A DNA stretch of 64,000 nt from Nocardia coubleae NBRC 108252 (GCF_001612805.1 NZ_BDBD01000011.1:558001-622000); one strand, 5' to 3'. Positions 1 to 8,946 are shown, counted from the stretch's first letter. Notes: generated from the sequence alone by a model not told the origin. Translations and numbers: made by a program.

Positions 1-231
1 GGCCGACAACGCCGATCTTCCTGCCGCTATACGGACATCCGGTGGGAGGCGGGTGCGCTGCATGAACTTCGACAGGTCGAATCCGGCGATCGTCTGTGGG
101 CCGGTCACGAATTTGCCCTGGCACGCCAGAACGGTCTGCGGCGGCTCGGGTGGGGCGGTCTCGTCGGATGTTTGACAGGCGGCCATCAGCGCCGCCGCGA
201 CGATCCAGATCAAGGCTGTCGCGCGTCTCAT
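1..231 (-). CDS. Partial lipoprotein, N-terminal 77 codons
   Basis: This is the first part of a secreted lipoprotein whose 3' end lies beyond the window. The ATG at 231 opens a short basic n-region (MRRAT), a hydrophobic stretch and a lipobox (LMAAC, Cys19), so the mature protein should be lipid-anchored on the outer face of the membrane. The mature part begins with a Pro- and Glu-rich linker and contains a second Cys (LACQGKF). The frame stays open to base 1. No family is recognised from the visible part. Upstream (232-373) is a short gap shared with the 3' end of the lipase gene, which is on the same strand and upstream of it. Confidence 0.65.
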   Translation of the reverse strand, partial: MRRATALIWIVAAALMAACQTSDETAPPEPPQTVLACQGKFVTGPQTIAGFDLSKFMQRTRLPPDVRIAAGRSALSA

Positions 232-373
232 CGGGAATCAGGCTAGCTGTTGCGGGTCATGACCGTATAGGCAGCGCCACCCACCCCTGACCACGCAGCG
301 ACCGCCGAAGCCTTCGGCACCGATCTCATCGACCCGCCACGCTGGCGAGGGCGCTGCGATTGTCGGCAGAAGC

Positions 374-1789
374 CTAGGCCGCTTTCTCTACCGGGTGAGG
401 TCCGCGCGAAGCGATCGGCGCACCGATCAGCGGCCGCCCGGTTGCGACCGCCAGCGCGGTACCGACCACCCCGATCAGTCCGCGCAGACTCGGCGCTGAG
501 ATGCTCGATGACAGCACGGTTCGTGTGCTCGGTGGCGCCAACGGATTGGCAGCGATACGGTCCGACAACCAGCCCAAACTCATCGGGGTCGACAGCGGAA
601 GCAACGTGAAGTGGTCACTCATGCGGTCGCGTACGTAGGTGACGTGGGTGCCCGCAGCCCGGTACCGTTCGACCTGCTCGTCGACACTGCCGCAATGGAT
701 CACCTGATCATCGACCGGCTGCATCACCAGCAGCGGACAGGCAGGGGCGGACAAACCCAACCGCAGATCGTCGAGCACCGCTCGGATCTTCGGCTCGGCG
801 AGAATCTCGTCGAGCGGACGCCGTAGGTGCTCGTCGAAACTCTGCCCCGACATCCGCAGCAGCGCGACAATCGGCGGAAGTTTCTCGACGGCTGCCAGCA
901 ACGCCTGTCCCTCGGGCAGAATATCGGCGTCGAGGGCAGCGTCGAGGTCCGGATACAGCCGACGCAGTGCCGCCACCACCATCAGCGGAAAGCCGGAGAA
1001 TCGACTGCCGTGCAGGCGAAGAAACACTTCACCGGGATCGCCGACCGGTGCGCCGAGCACCGCACCCACCAGGTTCAACTCGGGCGCGTAACTCGGAGCC
1101 ATCTCGGCGGCCCACGCAGTGGCCATGCCACCACCGGAGTACCCCCACAACGCGATCGACGTCCGCGGATGCAGGCCGAGCGGCATGAACGACAGCGCGG
1201 CCCTTGCCCCGTCCAAGCTGCGATAGCCCGGTTCCCGCGGCGCGCCGAAACTTCCCTTCATACCGCCGTGATCAGCGATACCGACCGCCCAGCCACGCCG
1301 GAGCGCATTCGCGATCAGCGGCCATTCGAGCCGGGTGATCGAACCCGGCGCCCGCGTATGGTGGCGCAACACGTAGGACGGCGCACAACGCTCGGTCACC
1401 GAGTCGATTGCGGACTGGAACAACAACAGCGGACGGTCGGGGTCCGCGACAGCCCCAGCCGGGAGCACGACGGTGGTTATCGCGATCTCCGCCCGCCCGA
1501 AAAGGTCGTTGCTGCGGTAGGCCAACTGCCAGGCTTGGACCTGCTGCCGGACCGATCCGAACAGTGACAGTTCGACTCGCCTGCTCCGAATCAACGAGCC
1601 CGGTGCGTAGGCGGCGATATCAGCGGGACAGCGCATGAAGGGGTCGAGAGAGGGGAGCTGCGGGACGTCGCGGTGCGCTTCGGTACTACCCGGCACCGGC
1701 GAATGTTCAGTTTCGGACACGATTTCAGGGTCTTCCCGGGTTCGACAGACGAGCTGTGCGATATCGAAGCCCGGGTCCACAGACCCCAT
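374..1789 (-). CDS. Secretory-type lipase (LIP family alpha/beta hydrolase)
   Basis: Predicted lipase/esterase of the secretory lipase family common in mycolate actinobacteria, hydrolysing acyl esters. The 471-residue product is of normal family length. The nucleophile elbow GYSGG places Ser218; Asp360/361 (QPVDDQ) and His393 (SDHF) are in the right order for the triad. A Gly/Ala hydrophobic stretch lies near the C terminus (about 430-455). No clear cleavable signal is seen after the ATG at 1789; an internal start near residue 25 or later is possible. It stands alone between a lipoprotein fragment and an SGNH hydrolase gene, so no pathway can be inferred. Confidence 0.75.
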   Translation of the reverse strand: MGSVDPGFDIAQLVCRTREDPEIVSETEHSPVPGSTEAHRDVPQLPSLDPFMRCPADIAAYAPGSLIRSRRVELSLFGSVRQQVQAWQLAYRSNDLFGRAEIAITTVVLPAGAVADPDRPLLLFQSAIDSVTERCAPSYVLRHHTRAPGSITRLEWPLIANALRRGWAVGIADHGGMKGSFGAPREPGYRSLDGARAALSFMPLGLHPRTSIALWGYSGGGMATAWAAEMAPSYAPELNLVGAVLGAPVGDPGEVFLRLHGSRFSGFPLMVVAALRRLYPDLDAALDADILPEGQALLAAVEKLPPIVALLRMSGQSFDEHLRRPLDEILAEPKIRAVLDDLRLGLSAPACPLLVMQPVDDQVIHCGSVDEQVERYRAAGTHVTYVRDRMSDHFTLLPLSTPMSLGWLSDRIAANPLAPPSTRTVLSSSISAPSLRGLIGVVGTALAVATGRPLIGAPIASRGPHPVEKAA

Positions 1790-2043
1790 CTCACAAACGG
1801 CCGAAGGCGACCTTGCCCACTACCGAGCCTAGGCAGCTCCCACCCACTTCGTGCGCAGCAGGACACCAATTGTGTTACCTCGCATCAGTTTCGGCACACA
1901 GGTTGTATCCCGACGCAGCCTCTGTCCCTGCTGAGCAATCGCCGAAAACCCGTGGGTATCGGTTGGTCGAGCGTTTTGGGTTCAGCATCTGAAGGGTGAC
2001 GCTCTGCGTGAGACGTCGGGCACCATCGACCCCGCCACAGGAG

Positions 2044-3219
2044 CTAGTGGGTGGCGGCCGCTGGGTGCCGAGCCTTTCTGAACACCCCTCCTGGCCCGAA
2101 TACGTTGTCCGCGAACCGTTGTCCTATGAGGGCGTGTGTGTCGGTGTCCGGGTGCAGGCCGTCGGGAAGTGGATGGCGCTGTGCGTCGCGCCGGCCGTAG
2201 AGAGTGCGACCGTCGAGGTAGTGCAGGTTCGGGTCCTCGGACCTGCTGTCGATGATCTCCGCCAAGGCGTCCCGAACGACCCCAAGGGTCAAGCGGCCCA
2301 AGGTGGTATCACCCTTCTTTCCGGTCGCGATGAACTGCACGGAGTCGGTGCCCAGCGTGGTCGGATCGATCGCACCGGGGCCGGGGGTGTCCTCGTGGAT
2401 CGGGCACTGGATGGGCGAGATCAGCAGCAGCGGCGTGACGGGGTGGCCGTCACGGATGGTGTCCAGGAAGCCGTGAACGGCGGGAACGAAGCTGCGCAGC
2501 CGCATGGAGTCGTGGTTCACCACATTGATTCCCAGCTTGACACTGATCACGTCCGCTGGAGTGTCACGCATGTGGCGCGCCATGAACGGATCCACGAGCG
2601 CGCTGCCACCGAAGCCCAGGTTGCGCAGCTGCGCGCCACCGCGCAGCGCCGCGACGACAGGCCAGATGCGAGTGGGGCTCGTGGCGTTGGAGCCCTGACT
2701 GATCGAGCTGCCGTGGTGTAACCACAGCGGACCGCTCGGCGGTGCGGGCTGCAGTGGGGCGTCGGACCGCAGTGCGATCAGATCGATCTGTTCGTTGTGC
2801 GGGAGCCAGATCTCGACCGTTTTCTCGCCGGGCCCGAGAGCGTTGATGGTCACGAGTTCAGGAGCTCCCGGCACGAACGTTCGAGTGCCGGTGTGCGGGT
2901 CCATCTCGATGGTGTCCCCGCCGGTGAGGACGTGGGAATGGTGGAAGACGTCATCGACCACCACGTCGATGGCACCGCGGGCGCGAGTCGCGCCGCGGTA
3001 GCTGACGCGGGTGGCGTGCACTTGCATACCGATGTCGACGCTCGTGGTACGCACGGCGACTCGGACCCCGGAAGGCTGCGCTTCCACGAGGGTGAGCTGT
3101 GGATCGGCGAACCGCTCTCGGATCGGTCGGGGAAGTCTGTGGGGACGTACGCCGCGCTCGGACGATTCCAGTTCTACTGCGCCGCGGATCAATTCATCGG
3201 TGAGCTGGGTGGTGATCAT
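2044..3219 (-). CDS. SGNH/GDSL-family hydrolase, two domains
   Basis: Predicted esterase or acyl hydrolase of the SGNH family, 391 residues. Residues 1-160 look like the beta-rich N-terminal domain that precedes the catalytic domain in SsfX3-like enzymes. The catalytic part shows block I around HGSS (Ser172), a GFGG block II at about 203, Asn near 232 in block III, and Asp353/His356 in DGLHPD. The ATG at 3219 is chosen because it overlaps the stop of the upstream TetR gene as ATGA, implying translational coupling, and because the longer frame adds only low-complexity Arg/Pro residues. The partner TetR probably controls it. Confidence 0.8.
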   Translation of the reverse strand: MITTQLTDELIRGAVELESSERGVRPHRLPRPIRERFADPQLTLVEAQPSGVRVAVRTTSVDIGMQVHATRVSYRGATRARGAIDVVVDDVFHHSHVLTGGDTIEMDPHTGTRTFVPGAPELVTINALGPGEKTVEIWLPHNEQIDLIALRSDAPLQPAPPSGPLWLHHGSSISQGSNATSPTRIWPVVAALRGGAQLRNLGFGGSALVDPFMARHMRDTPADVISVKLGINVVNHDSMRLRSFVPAVHGFLDTIRDGHPVTPLLLISPIQCPIHEDTPGPGAIDPTTLGTDSVQFIATGKKGDTTLGRLTLGVVRDALAEIIDSRSEDPNLHYLDGRTLYGRRDAQRHPLPDGLHPDTDTHALIGQRFADNVFGPGGVFRKARHPAAATH

Positions 3220-3812
3220 GGAGTTGCTCTCTCGCGGGCAGTGCCGCGGTTGTGCCAATGGGCGAGGAGGAAGTCGAGGGCGTCGATCAGTTCCGGCCAC
3301 GACTGCTCCGCCGGTGGCATGCTGTGGGCGAAGTTCCCGCTGCGTTCGAGGTTCAGAAATCCGCTCAACGCGCTAGCCATGATGCGGGTGGCGTGAACCC
3401 GATCGGGGACGGGGATGTCGTAACCGAGCAGGACGGCGTCGGTCACCTGCACGATGCGGCGTGCGGCGCCCGAATCGACGGCGGCCTGTCCTGCCCGTCG
3501 CTGCAAGGACGCCCATCGGCCTGGATGTTCGGTCGAGTACTCACGGTGCGCCGTCGTGAAACCCACCAGCGCATCCTTCTTCGACCGACCGGCTATGGCG
3601 TCGCCGATGTTCGCCGCGAGTTCGCCGAGCGCCAGGGCGGTAATGCCGTCCCGGAGGTCGGCGAGGTCTTCGACATGCGAGTACAGGCTGGGCGTTCGCA
3701 CGCCGAACGATCGGGCCACGGCCGCGAGGCTCAACGAATCGAAACCGGACGCGTCGGCGAGTTGCGCGGCGCGCTCTGTCACCACCGATCGATTCAGGGG
3801 CACTCTGTCCAT
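3216..3812 (-). CDS. TetR/AcrR family regulator
   Basis: DNA-binding repressor, 198 residues. The N-terminal helix-turn-helix is visible (LSLAAVARSFGVRTPSLYSHV, residues about 25-45) and the C-terminal half is a helical WHG-type ligand domain. The ATG at 3812 is preferred over the TTG at 3839: an AGGA sits 8 bases upstream, and the longer form would place two operator-like repeats inside the coding region. The gene is coupled by ATGA to the SGNH hydrolase downstream. Two spaced palindromes directly upstream (3822-3857) suggest autorepression of the pair. The ligand is unknown. Confidence 0.85.
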   Translation of the reverse strand: MDRVPLNRSVVTERAAQLADASGFDSLSLAAVARSFGVRTPSLYSHVEDLADLRDGITALALGELAANIGDAIAGRSKKDALVGFTTAHREYSTEHPGRWASLQRRAGQAAVDSGAARRIVQVTDAVLLGYDIPVPDRVHATRIMASALSGFLNLERSGNFAHSMPPAEQSWPELIDALDFLLAHWHNRGTARERATP

Positions 3813-3821
3813 GGCTAACAT

Positions 3822-3857
3822 CCTATCATCATTAGGCAATCACCTACGGTCATTAGG
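3822..3857 (-). promoter_or_regulatory. Double operator for the TetR/SGNH operon
   Basis: Two copies of the palindrome CCTA-N7-TAGG lie at 3822-3836 and 3843-3857, exactly 21 bp apart (two helical turns), and share the half TCATTAGG. They begin 10 bp upstream of the preferred start of the TetR gene. Tandem same-face palindromes of this size are typical of TetR dimer pairs. Binding itself is inferred. Confidence 0.6.
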
Positions 3858-3975
3858 GTCACCGCCAACGCGGTCGTCCCTCACCGCTTCCCGCTTGACA
3901 GCTGGACGCAGGCGCGGACCCATCCGGACGTCCAGGAGGGCAACCATTCTTCAACCGCCCGAAGTCTTGCCCCGC

Positions 3976-4007
3976 GTAGTGACCGTCTGACAGGATTGGG
4001 TCACTAC
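3976..4007 (+). promoter_or_regulatory. Perfect 9-bp inverted repeat, TetR operator
   Basis: GTAGTGACC (3976-3984) and GGTCACTAC (3999-4007) are exact inverted repeats separated by 14 bp. The right arm ends two bases before the TAGGAG ribosome binding site of the TetR gene starting at 4020. A bound dimer would block transcription of the TetR/hydrolase pair. Confidence 0.65.
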
Positions 4008-4019
4008 CTAGGAGCGCAC

Positions 4020-4700
4020 ATGCCCCGACCTCTACTTCCCGACCGCCGGCGGCGCATCCTTGCCGCAGCACAGCAACTGCTGCTGGACAAGGGATGGCCC
4101 GCAACGACGGTGTCGGCGATCGCCGCTCGGGCGGGTATCGGCAAAGGTGCCGTTTACCTGGAGTTCCCGGACAAGCCCGCGATCCTCGCCGCGGTCCTGC
4201 ACGACCGGATGCGGCAGTTGAGCGCCCAGGTGCATACCCGGGTCGTCGAGACCTCGGACCTCGTCGATCTGCCGGCGGTCTACCGGTTCGGGGTCGAGGC
4301 TCTCCTCGCGGACCCGGTGATGTGCGCGCTGTACACCGGTGATCAGAACGTGCTCGGCGACTACGTGCACACCGTCACAGACGACCGCTATCTGCAGCGC
4401 CAGGACTGGCTCGGCGACTATATCGCTCGCCTCCAAGACTTCGGCGTCATCGACGCGACGATCCCCGCCGACACCATCACCCAGGTACTCAGCGTGTTCA
4501 CCGTCGGTCTGGTCCATGCGCCGGGAACGCTCGGCGCCACCAGCGCGGAAATGCTCTCTGCCGCAGTGGGTCTGTTCGCTGATCTCGTCGGGCGCGGTCT
4601 CGCGACCGGTCTCCCCACCGATCCCGAAGCAGCGCGTGCAGCGCAGCTCGAATTGCTCGGACGGCTGGAAACCCAACTCGATCCGCAGGAGCCGCCATGA
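4020..4700 (+). CDS. TetR family regulator
   Basis: Repressor of 226 residues. The N-terminal arm is basic (PDRRRRIL) and is followed by a TetR helix-turn-helix (TTVSAIAARAGIGKGAVYLEF, about 29-49). The ATG at 4020 is chosen over the in-frame upstream start at 3996 because AGGAG lies at 4010-4014 with good spacing. The C-terminal domain contains a Trp/Tyr-bearing pocket-like helix region (QDWLGDYIARL). Its stop overlaps the next start as ATGA, so the alpha/beta hydrolase at 4697 is its cotranscribed target. It is likely autoregulated through the perfect inverted repeat at 3976-4007. Confidence 0.88.
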   Translation: MPRPLLPDRRRRILAAAQQLLLDKGWPATTVSAIAARAGIGKGAVYLEFPDKPAILAAVLHDRMRQLSAQVHTRVVETSDLVDLPAVYRFGVEALLADPVMCALYTGDQNVLGDYVHTVTDDRYLQRQDWLGDYIARLQDFGVIDATIPADTITQVLSVFTVGLVHAPGTLGATSAEMLSAAVGLFADLVGRGLATGLPTDPEAARAAQLELLGRLETQLDPQEPP

Positions 4701-5578
4701 CCGACATTTTCGACACCTACACCGACGTGACCGTTGCCGGTGGCCCGGTGCGGCTCTATCGCGCAGGCGATTCCGGCCCGCCGCTGCTCCTGCTACACGG
4801 CGGCATGCTGGACACCGCCCGGGGTGTATGGCGCCGGATCGTGCCCGACCTCGCCGTCGACCACCGCGTCTACGCCATAGATCTCCCCCGCCACGGCAAC
4901 AGCCGCCCCTGGCAAGGAGTCCTCGACGACACTTTCTACCGGCGGTTCCTCCACGAGCTGCTCGACACCCTCGACCTGCCCCGAGTGGCGATCATCGGTA
5001 TCTCACTCGGCGCGGGCGTCGCGACCGGATATGCCTTGGACCATCCTGAACGAGTCACCGCCCTGATCGCCATCGGCCCCGGCGGGATCGGCGCCGAACG
5101 CACAGCACAATTCCTCACCTGGTTACTCATCCGCACTCCCGGCGTCCTGCGGCTCACCAGCCGCTACCTGGCGCGACATCCCGCTTCGATCCGCAAGTCG
5201 ATGATCAGCACCCTCACCGCGGGCGCGAAGACCCCCGATTTCGACACGATCGTCGAGCTGGCAACCGCCGAAGCCGTAGCGAAAGCCGAACACGACGAAC
5301 CGGTCCTCGACGACTGGATGACCCGCGCGTACGGCCCATTCGCCATGCGCCTCAACCTTTTACCGGCCCTCCCGGGCATGATTACACCCACGCTGTGGGT
5401 CCGAGGTGGCAACGACCGGCTCGTCGGCGCGACCGAGATGTCGGCAGCGGCTGCCGCAACACCGAACGGTCGCCTGGTCACCATCCCGGACGCCGGGCAC
5501 ATCGTCACCTACGACCAGCCCGAGGAATTCAATCGTCTCGCCCGCGAGTTCTTGGATGCGACACTCGATCACTGCTGA
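4697..5578 (+). CDS. Alpha/beta hydrolase
   Basis: Cytoplasmic alpha/beta-fold hydrolase, 293 residues, the usual single-domain length. Visible are the oxyanion HGG (34-36), the nucleophile elbow GISLG (Ser103), an acidic residue in GGNDRL near 240, and the catalytic His in DAGHIV near 265. The substrate cannot be told; relatives include esterases, C-C hydrolases and haloperoxidase-like enzymes. The gene is translationally coupled to the TetR gene at 4020, so it is probably induced by its own substrate or a related toxic compound. Confidence 0.8.
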   Translation: MTDIFDTYTDVTVAGGPVRLYRAGDSGPPLLLLHGGMLDTARGVWRRIVPDLAVDHRVYAIDLPRHGNSRPWQGVLDDTFYRRFLHELLDTLDLPRVAIIGISLGAGVATGYALDHPERVTALIAIGPGGIGAERTAQFLTWLLIRTPGVLRLTSRYLARHPASIRKSMISTLTAGAKTPDFDTIVELATAEAVAKAEHDEPVLDDWMTRAYGPFAMRLNLLPALPGMITPTLWVRGGNDRLVGATEMSAAAAATPNGRLVTIPDAGHIVTYDQPEEFNRLAREFLDATLDHC

Positions 5579-5615
5579 CCGTGAAGCCGACCCCGAACGC
5601 ACAGTCCACACCCGG

Positions 5616-6008
5616 CTATTCGTTGGCGCTGTCAGTCGTCGTCGGCACAAGATCCGGAGGGCGAGCCCACTCGTACTCGCGTTCAACATGGCATATCCGC
5701 GCCCTGTAACCCAGGTAAAACCGTTCGCGGCCGTCGCGTTGAGCGGCCACGTGCTCGATGTCCTCCCGCCAGTTGCGCAGGGCATCGAGATCGCGCCAGT
5801 ACGACACGGTGATTCCACAGTGCTCGTCTCGCGCGAACTCCATCCCCAGATACCCATCGATCCGCACAGCGAGGTCAGCCATTCGTGCCGCCGCCTCCTC
5901 GTACCCAGCCAAATCCACAGGGTCGTCCGACAAGGCCGTGGTGAGAATCGCGGCGACATACGGCGGCGACGTTCCACGAACAAATGGCAGCCCACTCCAC
6001 GACGTCAT
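5616..6008 (-). CDS. Antibiotic biosynthesis monooxygenase (ABM)-fold protein
   Basis: Small 130-residue protein resembling the ABM/heme-degrading dimeric ferredoxin-like family. The diagnostic strand-helix segment is GITVSYWRDLDALRNWRED, followed by a conserved His and a C-terminal Tyr-rich strand (FYLGYRARICHVEREYEW). Proteins of this group act as cofactor-free monooxygenases or as stand-alone accessory proteins; no specific reaction can be assigned. The ATG at 6008 is preferred to the longer frame because GAGAGG lies just upstream. It is monocistronic and convergent with the alpha/beta hydrolase gene. Confidence 0.7.
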   Translation of the reverse strand: MTSWSGLPFVRGTSPPYVAAILTTALSDDPVDLAGYEEAAARMADLAVRIDGYLGMEFARDEHCGITVSYWRDLDALRNWREDIEHVAAQRDGRERFYLGYRARICHVEREYEWARPPDLVPTTTDSANE

Positions 6009-6340
6009 GGTTCCTCTCACCGCCTCGCCCCTGCAGGGTTGAAGCAGGGAATCCGACCAAGAGACCCGAACTGTTCCGGCACGGCACCGTTCGCTACTCC
6101 AGGTGTCACCGCGTCGTCACAGCACTCCGAACAAGCCCCGCAGTGAATAGTCCCGTCACGATACATCGAAAGCTCTGCAACGACTTACAACTACGGACCG
6201 GGCTGCCTTCGGCACACTCCATCGCCGCGCTGCCGTCGGGAATCCTGATCAGCGTCGTGGTTGCGGCCGTACTGCGCTACGGGATGGCGTTGTCGCACAA
6301 ATGGTTATCTGGTCGGCGTTCGCCGCACAGGAAGCCGAGA
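6009..6340. other. Intergenic stretch without a convincing gene
   Basis: About 330 bases between the ABM-fold gene and the TetR gene at 6341. A plus-strand frame crosses it, but its composition is unlike neighbouring genes and it runs antisense into the TetR gene. A short hydrophobic stretch could be read at about 6230-6290. I see no supported gene, RNA or hairpin. Confidence 0.5.
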
Positions 6341-6940
6341 TTACCGGCGTTCCGGGCCGGGGCCGAGCGAGCCGATGGCGAAATCTATCGCGGTGATCAG
6401 TCGAGCTGTGTCGTGGCCGGCACGTTCTCTGACACGCAGGCCCAGGACGGTGGTGAACAGGGATTCGACTGCGGCGTCGATGTCGAGATCAGCGGGCAGT
6501 TCCCCGGCAGTGCGGCCGCGACGGAGCACATTGCGGAGCGAGTCGCGAGTAACTTCGAAGGCGCCTTCGATGCGCTGCTGCACAGCGGTGTCGGTGGTGC
6601 CGAGTTCGGTGGCGGTGTTGACCACGAAGCACCCGTCGGCGTCCTCCGCCCCCGGTGCGCCGCTGATCATCCAGATCATCCAGTCCCGCAACGCTTCTCG
6701 GCATGAAGCGGCCTGTTCGAGGCGGCGTTCGGCCTCGGCCGAGTCGTGTGCGCGGTAGTGGTCGAGTGCGCGCAGGAACAGGGTGTGCTTGTCGGTGAAT
6801 GTCCGGTAGAGACTACTGGGCTTGAGGGCCAGTTCCTCGCCCAAGTCACGCACGGAGGTGGCGTGGTAGCCGCGGCGCCGGAACACGGCGGTCGCCTTGG
6901 CGACCACCTCCTGCTCGTCGAACTCGCGCGGGCGTGGCAC
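6341..6940 (-). CDS. TetR family regulator divergent from MFS transporter
   Basis: Repressor of 199 residues. The N-terminal MPRPREFDEQEV and the helix-turn-helix (ATSVRDLGEELALKPSSLYRTF, about 27-48) match the AcuR/YxaF-like TetR group that controls efflux pumps and detoxifying enzymes. The C-terminal domain contains a Cys-bearing pocket helix (DGCFVVNTATELG), a hallmark of this group. It is divergent from the MFS gene at 7030, with paired operator-like sites between them, so control of that transporter and of itself is the likely role. Confidence 0.88.
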   Translation of the reverse strand: MPRPREFDEQEVVAKATAVFRRRGYHATSVRDLGEELALKPSSLYRTFTDKHTLFLRALDHYRAHDSAEAERRLEQAASCREALRDWMIWMISGAPGAEDADGCFVVNTATELGTTDTAVQQRIEGAFEVTRDSLRNVLRRGRTAGELPADLDIDAAVESLFTTVLGLRVRERAGHDTARLITAIDFAIGSLGPGPERR

Positions 6941-6963
6941 GAAGCCAATCTATCACAGTTGTG

Positions 6964-7010
6964 TAGCGATCGCTCCCGTATTAAGGTGCCCGATATGGGA
7001 ACGATCGCTA
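6964..7010. promoter_or_regulatory. Operator pair between TetR and MFS genes
   Basis: A 14-bp inverted repeat (6964-6977 and 6997-7010) matches at 13 of 14 positions across a 19-bp spacer. Each arm also contains the near-palindrome AGCGATCGCT, perfect in the left arm and 9/10 in the right. The sites sit between the divergent starts at 6940 and 7030, where a TetR dimer would repress both genes. Confidence 0.6.
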
Positions 7011-7029
7011 CCAAATCGGGGAGTCGGCT

Positions 7030-8223
7030 TTGACCACGACACAACACACGTCCAATCCCGCTGTGCTGCAAAGAAACCGCTGGCCGGCCGTGGCCGCAGT
7101 GGCAGTCGGAACGTTTCTGCTTGTGACGGCCGAGCAACTGCCGATCGGGTTGCTGTCCGCGGTGGGGGGAACATTGCGGATCTCCGAGGGCACGGCCGGA
7201 TTGATGGTGACCGGGGCCAGTATCGTGGCCGCGCTGGCTGCGCCGGTGGTCCCCCTGGTCATCGGCCGGCTCGACCGCCGGATATTGCTCCTCGCCCTGA
7301 TGGGGCTCATGACCGCGGCCAACACGATTTCGACGGTGGCGCCGAACTTGGGGGTCATGCTGGCCTCCAGAGTGCTGGTCGGCATCGCGATCGGCGGGTT
7401 CTGGGCCGTGGCCGCAGGGCTGGCGGTGCGGCTGGTGACCGAGACTGCAGTGCCGAAAGCCACAGCCATCATCTTCGGCGGTGTCGGCGCCGCGAACGTG
7501 CTCGGCGTCCCCCTCGGGACAGCACTTGGCGGATTCGCGGGCTGGCGTCTGGCCTTTGCGGCGCTGAGTGTGCTGGCCCTGGTCGTCTTGGTTGTCTTGG
7601 TCGCGGTGCTGCCGCCGTTGGTCGCCACCCAACCAGTCGGACTCGCCCAGCTGGCCGAGCAATTCCGCAACCCCGGTGCGCGAGCGGGCATTCTGGCCAC
7701 ATTCCTGCTCGTGACCGGGCATTTCGCCGCCTACACCTTCGTCGGACCGGTCCTGCGGGAGCTATCCGGGATCAGTCCGGAGTTCGTCGGCCCCCTGTTG
7801 CTGGGATTCGGCGTAGCGGGCGTGGCCGGAAACTTCCTCGCGGGCGCGCTCATCGGGCAGTCCGTGCACCGGACCGTCTTCGGAATCGCCGCAGGACTGG
7901 CCGTGCTGCTATTGCTCTACCCGCTGCTCGGTCGCGTCCCGATCGGCGCGGTGTTGTTGTTGATCGCATGGGGGCTGGTCTTCGGCGGAGTGTCGGTGAG
8001 CCTGCAGACATGGATGATCAAAGCAGCCCCCACCGCGGTCGAAGCCGCGTCCGCGCTGTGGGTCGCGGTGTTCAACCTGGCGATCGGGCTCGGTGCGCTG
8101 GCCGGCGGACTGGTCGTCGACGCCGTCTCCTTGCCCGCAATGCTGATCTTCGCCGGTGTACTGCTGACCCTCGCCGCACTTGCGGTGTGGACCCACCGCC
8201 CCTCCGATAGAGACGCCGGATAA
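7030..8223 (+). CDS. MFS drug-efflux type transporter
   Basis: Integral membrane transporter of 397 residues with about 12 hydrophobic helices and the short basic loop GRLDRR between helices 2 and 3, as in 12-helix drug/proton antiporters (DHA1, AraJ/purine efflux-like). A conserved motif-C-like Gly/Pro region is seen in helix 5 (AANVLGVPLG). The TTG at 7030 is used because the frame opens with a normal polar N terminus (MTTTQHTSN) and no closer ATG exists. The divergent TetR suggests inducible export of a small toxic molecule; the substrate is unknown. Confidence 0.85.
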   Translation: MTTTQHTSNPAVLQRNRWPAVAAVAVGTFLLVTAEQLPIGLLSAVGGTLRISEGTAGLMVTGASIVAALAAPVVPLVIGRLDRRILLLALMGLMTAANTISTVAPNLGVMLASRVLVGIAIGGFWAVAAGLAVRLVTETAVPKATAIIFGGVGAANVLGVPLGTALGGFAGWRLAFAALSVLALVVLVVLVAVLPPLVATQPVGLAQLAEQFRNPGARAGILATFLLVTGHFAAYTFVGPVLRELSGISPEFVGPLLLGFGVAGVAGNFLAGALIGQSVHRTVFGIAAGLAVLLLLYPLLGRVPIGAVLLLIAWGLVFGGVSVSLQTWMIKAAPTAVEAASALWVAVFNLAIGLGALAGGLVVDAVSLPAMLIFAGVLLTLAALAVWTHRPSDRDAG

Positions 8224-8420
8224 CCAGCTCGCGAAGCGACTGAGCAACTGTATTTCGTTTCGGGGGATCGGTTCCGTAAACACGGGAGCGATCCCCTGCC
8301 CACCTCCGCTCATGCCGACCGCATTTCCGGACATGCCAATGAGCCTGTGTCGCGGGACGATTGGGGGCGCCGTCCGATTATCGCCAGCAAGCCGCGGACC
8401 ACGCACCGATAGTGATAGTC

Positions 8421-8918
8421 GTGACCACACCTTCCGAAGACTCCCCCAGGCTCCTCCTCGAGCGCATGTACCAGGCCGAGGCCGACTATCTTGCCGCCGG
8501 CGGACCCGGCGCAGCGTCATTCGCCACGCTTGCTCCGTTCTTCGCGCCAGCCGTCGTGCTGTGGCAGGCAGACTCTCTGCCCTACGGGGGAATCTGGCAC
8601 GGCCACGACGGTCTTGAACGCTTCTTCCTCGCGATGAGCGCGACCTGGGACCGATTCGAACTGGCTGAACAGACGTTCCTGTCCGATTCCAATCCGCTCG
8701 TCGTCCTGACGCACGTCCACGCCCGGTCCCGAGCGAGCGGTCGAGAGCTGAATTTCCCTATCCTGCAGACCATCACCGTAACCGGTGGGCGGATCACCGA
8801 GATCCGACCCTTCTACTGGGACACCGCGACAATCGCCGATGCCTGTTTGCCGCCCACTCGCGAGCTCGACGGCACGACCGCCAGGAATCATCTTCCGCTT
8901 TATATCGATCCAGCATAA
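8421..8918 (+). CDS. SnoaL/NTF2-like protein
   Basis: Cytoplasmic protein of 165 residues with the cone-shaped SnoaL/NTF2 pattern: an N-terminal helix (LLLERMYQAEADY), the GIWHGHDGLERFF turn-helix, and C-terminal beta strands ending GGRITEIRPFYWD. Members act as small isomerases, cyclases or binding proteins; no substrate can be assigned. A GTG at 8421 is chosen because the codons before it are not protein-like; there is no strong Shine-Dalgarno, so the start is uncertain. It is convergent with the SDR gene at 8947. Confidence 0.7.
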   Translation: MTTPSEDSPRLLLERMYQAEADYLAAGGPGAASFATLAPFFAPAVVLWQADSLPYGGIWHGHDGLERFFLAMSATWDRFELAEQTFLSDSNPLVVLTHVHARSRASGRELNFPILQTITVTGGRITEIRPFYWDTATIADACLPPTRELDGTTARNHLPLYIDPA

Positions 8919-8946
8919 AGACAAGAACTCCATGGCCGTGTGCGGG

